In this document: positions 4,819-5,462 of the stretch, piece after piece
Layout of the letters: every line of letters starts with the position of its first letter
Position numbering within the stretch: the stretch's first letter is position 1
Source: Pseudomonadota bacterium
GTDB lineage: Bacteria; Pseudomonadota; Gammaproteobacteria; Burkholderiales; Burkholderiaceae_D
DNA: 5,462 nucleotides
Direction of reading: 5' to 3'
Assembly: GCA_023416415.1 (NCBI GenBank)
Contig: JAEZHR010000006.1
Location: forward strand, 1-5,462
Made by a program: the position numbers and the translations under genes
Notes under the pieces: generated by a model
The model's input: only the letters and a program-made list of their open reading frames with translations
What the model was told of the DNA's origin: nothing
Database searches by the model: none

Positions 4819-5061
4819 ATGAAAGTTGACGTGTACCGCCGCCAGGAAGCCGAAGGCAAATATTCCTATCTGGCCGTTCCGGAAGGACGCCCCATCCCTA
4901 ATGAAGCGACCAACCTGGATTGGGAAACCGCACTGAGCAGCGTCGACCTTGACGACGCCAACCAACCGGTCGACGACCTGCCCGCGCACAGTGCCCTGTA
5001 CCAGATCAGCACCAAGGGCTATGCAATCTCTTCCCTGCGCAGCGCAGGGTGGGGGACGTAA
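4819..5061 (+). CDS. Small conserved hypothetical protein (DUF6139-like)
   Basis: 80 residues, cytoplasmic, acidic, no signal or membrane segment. ATG 4819 is preceded by a textbook AAGGAG (4809-4814), four bases away. The sequence begins MKVDVYRR, followed by KYSYLAVPEGRPIPNEATN (14-32), the acidic SSVDLDD (40-46) and a C-terminal KGYAISSL (66-73). From memory this order (VDxYRR, YLAVPEG, PxEATN.DW, GYAI) matches a short betaproteobacterial family listed as DUF6139, whose function is unknown; the family number is recalled, not checked. The last seven residues (RSAGWGT) are encoded partly by a 17-bp palindrome and may be specific to this strain. It stands alone: a 471-bp control region upstream and a likely terminator downstream. 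Confidence 0.82.
   Translation: MKVDVYRRQEAEGKYSYLAVPEGRPIPNEATNLDWETALSSVDLDDANQPVDDLPAHSALYQISTKGYAISSLRSAGWGT
5033..5049. repeat. 17-bp perfect inverted repeat at the end of the DUF6139-like gene
   Basis: CCCTGCGCAGCGCAGGG has 8-bp arms around one central A; as RNA it would fold with a 7-bp stem and 3-nt loop. It lies inside the last codons of the gene ending at 5061 and has no T-run after it. It may slow decay from the 3' end or be part of termination; chance is possible. Confidence 0.5.
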
Positions 5062-5116
5062 TCGTTCAGATCGACGTCCCGATCGGCGCCGGACAGGGCC
5101 TGGTCGCGGCTGAACG

Positions 5117-5146
5117 GGCTCTTTCGGCGTCGCTTGCGCAAGAGCC
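5117..5146 (+). terminator. Probable transcription terminator after the DUF6139-like gene
   Basis: GGCTCTT (5117-5123) pairs perfectly with AAGAGCC (5140-5146), extended by a G-T pair (5116/5147). An inner GCG/CGC stem fits in the 16-nt loop. Only a short pyrimidine stretch (TCTTC) follows, so efficiency is uncertain. The position, 55 nt after the stop and before the next gene, fits a terminator. Confidence 0.45.
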
Positions 5147-5218
5147 TCTTCATGCACTTGGCCGCACGCGCGTTTTCTTGTTTCTCGTGCCGCTCCCCAC
5201 GCCATTGCTTTGCGCAGC

Positions 5219-5234
5219 ATTGCGTATGCGCAAT
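5219..5234. repeat. Inverted repeat ATTGCG-TATG-CGCAAT upstream of the lipoprotein gene
   Basis: Two perfect 6-bp arms around a 4-bp centre, 74 bp before the ATG at 5309, in a stretch with further TTGCG/CGCAA words (5209-5214, 5234-5238). It could be an operator for the lipoprotein gene; I found no clear promoter beside it. Confidence 0.3.
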
Positions 5235-5308
5235 CGCAAGACACGGAATTCCCTCCCCACAAGCTGACTCGAAGCAGCATACACAACGCGTTCCGCCACG
5301 GTCGGCGC

Positions 5309-5462
5309 ATGAAACACGTCTCACCCCACCTGCTCGCACGAATCTGCGTTGCGCTGGCAATGTGCCTGCTTGCTGCATGCACCAGCCTTCCCGATGTCAG
5401 TCACCTGTTCGAGCGTCAGTCCGATGCAACCCTGCCGACCATCGTCTCCAGCGAAGGCGAAA
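5309..5462 (+). CDS. Lipoprotein, N-terminal part only
   Basis: ATG 5309 opens a frame of 51 codons that runs off the window. A lipoprotein signal peptide is clear: K2 and R11, a hydrophobic core (about 12-20) and the lipobox LAAC (21-24) with C24 as the lipid-modified residue. T25 follows it, so sorting to the outer membrane is expected. The visible mature start reads TSLPDVSHLFERQSD and then TLPTIVSSEGE. This loosely recalls the N-termini of betaproteobacterial lipoproteins of the phospholipase D / cardiolipin synthase type, which begin with a C-x-S-L-P motif; the catalytic HKD motifs would lie beyond the window, so this is only a suggestion. The ribosome site is weak (CGGTCGG region). It lies 247 bp after the DUF6139-like gene and behind a terminator, so it is probably its own transcription unit. 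Confidence 0.75.
   Translation, partial: MKHVSPHLLARICVALAMCLLAACTSLPDVSHLFERQSDATLPTIVSSEGE

Noticed and set aside
4520..4822. 100-codon plus-strand frame whose TGA overlaps the ATG of the gene at 4819
   Set aside because: The ATGA overlap looks like translational coupling, but the start is TTG with no ribosome site and the peptide is charged low-complexity sequence dictated by the purine tract.
5019..5153. 44-codon minus-strand frame beginning MKRLLRKRRRK
   Set aside because: The basic start followed by a protein-like stretch was tempting, but there is no ribosome site before its ATG, it overlaps the end of the plus-strand gene, and it covers the terminator hairpin.
4561..5382. 273-codon open frame on the minus strand
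   Set aside because: It runs antisense through the DUF6139-like gene, the terminator region, the lipoprotein signal peptide and the purine tract; it has no recognisable domain and an erratic Cys/Arg-rich composition, so it is a GC-rich shadow.

Overview
The window looks like an ordinary chromosomal stretch of a GC-rich Gram-negative bacterium, most likely a betaproteobacterium. A Rhodocyclales-type genome (Thauera/Azoarcus/Zoogloea relatives) is my guess from gene content and protein style; no rRNA or other marker is present to fix it. I see no mobile element, tRNA, rRNA or CRISPR array. Two genes are cut by the window edges: the one leaving at the left (1-556, minus) and the one leaving at the right (5309-5462, plus).

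Layout. (1) 1-556, minus: N-terminal part of a membrane-anchored sensor protein with a periplasmic Cache-like domain, of the kind that usually feeds a GGDEF/EAL output domain. (2) 557-735: a divergent control region with a likely sigma70 promoter for the rightward gene and a perfect 13-bp palindrome beside it. (3) 736-945, plus: a 69-residue cytoplasmic protein that begins with TTG; its stop codon lies inside a three-copy 11-bp tandem repeat. (4) 996-4347, minus: four co-directional genes, read right to left. They are a secreted alpha/beta hydrolase, the DNA repair enzyme Tag (3-methyladenine DNA glycosylase I), a small exported protein with four cysteines, and an orphan ParA-type ATPase. The gaps are 43, 61 and 92 nt, so the first three could be one transcript; parA may have its own promoter. 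(5) 4348-4818: 471 bp without a convincing gene. It carries a near-consensus leftward promoter, a GC hairpin plus T-run between that promoter and the hydrolase start (a candidate attenuator), a roughly 94-nt purine-rich tract, and a cluster of GACAC/GTGTC half-sites just upstream of the rightward gene. (6) 4819-5061, plus: an 80-residue conserved hypothetical protein. (7) 5062-5308: a short spacer with a probable terminator hairpin. (8) 5309 onward, plus: the start of a lipoprotein.

How the genes fit together: I see no coherent pathway. Tag repairs alkylated DNA, ParA is a positioning or segregation ATPase without a visible ParB partner, and the hydrolase, the four-cysteine protein and the lipoprotein act in the envelope. 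The most promising unexplained items are the attenuator-like leader of the hydrolase gene, the palindrome between the sensor gene and the small TTG-start gene, and the repeat-born stop codon of that small gene. I did not find a clear new multi-gene system.
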